A stretch of 20,269 bases of DNA. Origin: Silene noctiflora. Its lineage: Eukaryota; Streptophyta; Magnoliopsida; Caryophyllales; Caryophyllaceae. The translations under genes and the position numbers were made by a program. Positions 18,747 through 20,269 of this stretch are shown here, in pieces. The DNA lies in the NCBI GenBank assembly GCA_009801015.1, contig VHZZ01009092.1:20964-41232 (forward strand). Reading direction: 5' to 3'. Position 1 is the first letter of the stretch, and the number at the start of each line of letters is the position of its first letter. Under the pieces are notes generated by a model, which had not been told where the DNA came from, ran no database searches, and worked only from the letters and a program-made list of their open reading frames with translations.

Positions 18747-19331
18747 GTTGTATTACGGACCCGATTTGTTAGGTTTTGTTTATGACGCGAGATTAATAAG
18801 TTAATTACAACCGACGTTTTCTTCATTAATCATAACACAAAGCTTTCACAAAAACCTTTCAAAGAGATCGTTACATTGCTTCCTCGNGTTATTTGCAAAT
18901 CCCAGAGCTTGAGTCGTCGGTTTCCCGTACCGTTTGCGTCATCTTGTTCCTTGTCTCGAGGGTAAGTTTTACATACCGATTTTATGTCTTTTGGTTAATA
19001 ATGGTTAAACCCTAATTGGGTGTCGTAGGGGTTTTTGGGGGTTCTTAGTAGTGTGATAGTGATTGTGTTATTATATGTCATATAGGAGGTGGATTCGTAG
19101 AGGATCGTTTCTGAGCTTTGATTGATAAGTGGTGATTGCTGTTCAGGTAGGGTTTCCCTACTCAGTACTGTTTTGTTGTTTGGCATTGATCGTATTGTTG
19201 TTATATTCATGTATGTATGGATGTTTGGTTGTATGTGTTAGTATGGTGGATGTGGTGATCGGTGTGTGTTGCGAGGTGCATCCTCGGCTGAGTGGAGTCA
19301 CTTGCGGGAGTGGCTTCACGCCCTTGATTCG

Positions 19332-19358
19332 CCCTCCGTGGAACCCGCCACGGGAGGG
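19332..19358 (+). repeat. Inverted repeat (hairpin) in the LTR
   Basis: CCCTCCGTGG (19332-19341) pairs with CCACGGGAGGG (19348-19358) with a single bulge, leaving a 6-nt loop. It lies in a GC-rich island in the second half of the LTR, probably in transcribed R/U5. Confidence 0.85.
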
Positions 19359-19445
19359 GATGTGCACATTAAGGAACANGGTTTATCGCTCAGATTTGAT
19401 GAGCGGAGCTTAGGTGGGAACGGCTGCNGTCCCCCACTGGCAGGG

Positions 19446-19466
19446 CTACACACCTTGGGTGTGTAG
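19446..19466 (+). repeat. Perfect 9-bp hairpin in the LTR
   Basis: CTACACACC (19446-19454) and GGTGTGTAG (19458-19466) are exact reverse complements around a TTG loop. It is followed by about 70 bp of G/T-rich sequence up to a (TTTG)n run, so terminator-like or packaging-related RNA structure is conceivable. Confidence 0.9.
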
Positions 19467-19517
19467 TCAGTGATGTGGAGTGTTGGAGGAGGTGGTGTGG
19501 TTGGATGTGTTATTGCC

Positions 19518-19540
19518 TTGTTTGTTTGTTTGTTTGTTTT
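19518..19540 (+). repeat. (TTTG)5 tract
   Basis: Simple tetranucleotide repeat within the LTR. Confidence 0.9.
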
Positions 19541-19895
19541 GGTTAGCAGTAACTGACCCCGTGTTGTGTTTGTAACTGTGATGATCCATTCGGGGATGTT
19601 GAGCAGGTTTAGCTTATATGCGCATGGGATGGTCGGGCAATCATCACGATTAGAAACTTCCGTTGTGTCCGTGTCTTATAGCTAGATTTAGATTTTGAGA
19701 CTTTGGCAGTTTGCCTTTTTGGTTTGTATTTTGCTTAACAGTTTTGATAAGACAGTGTATTCAGTTTAACTATTGATTTAAAGTTGTTCCTTTATTGTCT
19801 TTTGATTATCATNGCCTCGGGAAACCGAGATGGTAACATCTTCATGCTTAAGGTAGCTTTGGTAAGGCACTTTGGAGTGTGGGGGTGTTACAAAG

Positions 19896-19907
19896 TGGTA
19901 TCAGAGC
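19896..19907 (+). other. Retrotransposon primer binding site (tRNA-iMet)
   Basis: TGGTATCAGAGC is complementary to the 3' end of plant initiator methionine tRNA including CCA, the standard primer for many plant LTR retrotransposons. It lies three bases after the LTR end and fixes the element's orientation as plus strand. Confidence 0.95.
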
Positions 19908-20269
19908 GACGATCTTGAAACCTAAAACCAATGAACATAATGAATCTAGGGAGTCAAATAAAATGAACCCGGGGTAGGAGTTGTAGGGGCTCATGCAAAG
20001 TCTTTGGATACGTCCTAAAGTCGCGATTTCGCCCTATAGCTTCAAACCGGTCACAATGAGGTGTCATGGGGTCGCTATGTGTTAGTTAATGATGTTGTAT
20101 GCATGTGCATGGTATAATGTGATAATGTTGGAAGTATATGATGATGTGTGTGTGGAGGAAGGGAGAACGGAATGTGTAAGCGTTATATGCTGTGTGAGAA
20201 ATGAAATGTGTTGTGATGATTTATCTAGTTTATGAAATGTGGGCATGATGAAGTATTTTGAAGTGATTC

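Larger units (their letters stand above)
18572..20269 (+). mobile_element. LTR retrotransposon, 5' LTR plus leader, truncated by window end
   Basis: The LTR runs from TGTAATACTACGG at 18572 to GGTGTTACA at 19892 (about 1321 bp; TGTAA/TTACA ends). It is followed after three bases by a tRNA-iMet primer binding site. The five bases before the LTR are CTAGT, the expected target duplication; its partner is outside the window. The leader from 19908 has no gag ORF before the window ends. The long LTR, iMet PBS and extended leader suit a Ty3/gypsy element, perhaps of the Tekay/Del chromovirus group, but no protein domain is present to confirm this. N bases occur at 18887, 19379, 19428 and 19813. Short ORFs in the LTR (18995-19466) are not genes. 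Confidence 0.85.

Noticed and set aside
19129..19466. Overlapping ORFs of 66-94 codons near the right end
   Set aside because: They lie inside the 5' LTR, include N bases and GC-rich hairpins, and resemble no retrotransposon protein.

Overview
This window is nuclear DNA from a flowering plant. The evidence is GT-AG introns, an AT-rich background, plant-type MITEs and SINEs, LTR-retrotransposon parts, and a gene whose product is recognisably the plant SART-1/DOT2 (MERISTEM-DEFECTIVE) splicing factor. The style of the repeats, above all the ACTCGATCGAGT-rich LTR at the right end, recalls Caryophyllales (perhaps Caryophyllaceae). That placement is from memory, not from a search. Four N bases lie in the right-hand LTR.

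Layout. The left 1.3 kb may hold the first exon of an unidentified minus-strand gene that leaves the window to the left; a broken SINE lies just downstream in its putative intron. From about 1.3 to 5.7 kb there is AT-rich intergenic DNA with microsatellites and at least two small non-autonomous transposon-like insertions. From 5.7 to 8.7 kb there are two candidate promoter/5' UTR blocks, separated by two Stowaway-like MITEs, that could serve the main gene. The main gene runs on the plus strand: five coding exons between 10990 and 16439 encode about 924 aa. A non-coding 5' exon is probably joined to the coding part by a 2.3-4.9 kb 5' UTR intron. The 1.5 kb third coding intron carries a SINE bounded by a perfect 20-bp direct repeat. 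Downstream of the gene lies a 678-bp solo LTR with a perfect 5-bp target duplication. The last 1.7 kb is the 5' LTR, primer binding site and leader of a large LTR retrotransposon that continues beyond the window.

The SART-1 protein is a component of the U4/U6.U5 tri-snRNP. It has a long Arg/Lys/Asp/Glu-rich N-terminus and the conserved C-terminal SART-1 blocks, and its reading frame is intact across all splice junctions. No operon-like arrangement or new multigene system is visible. The most unusual signals are a roughly 20-bp-phased array of palindromes in the retrotransposon LTR, the SINE with its distinctive head, and the question of which upstream block is the SART-1 promoter.
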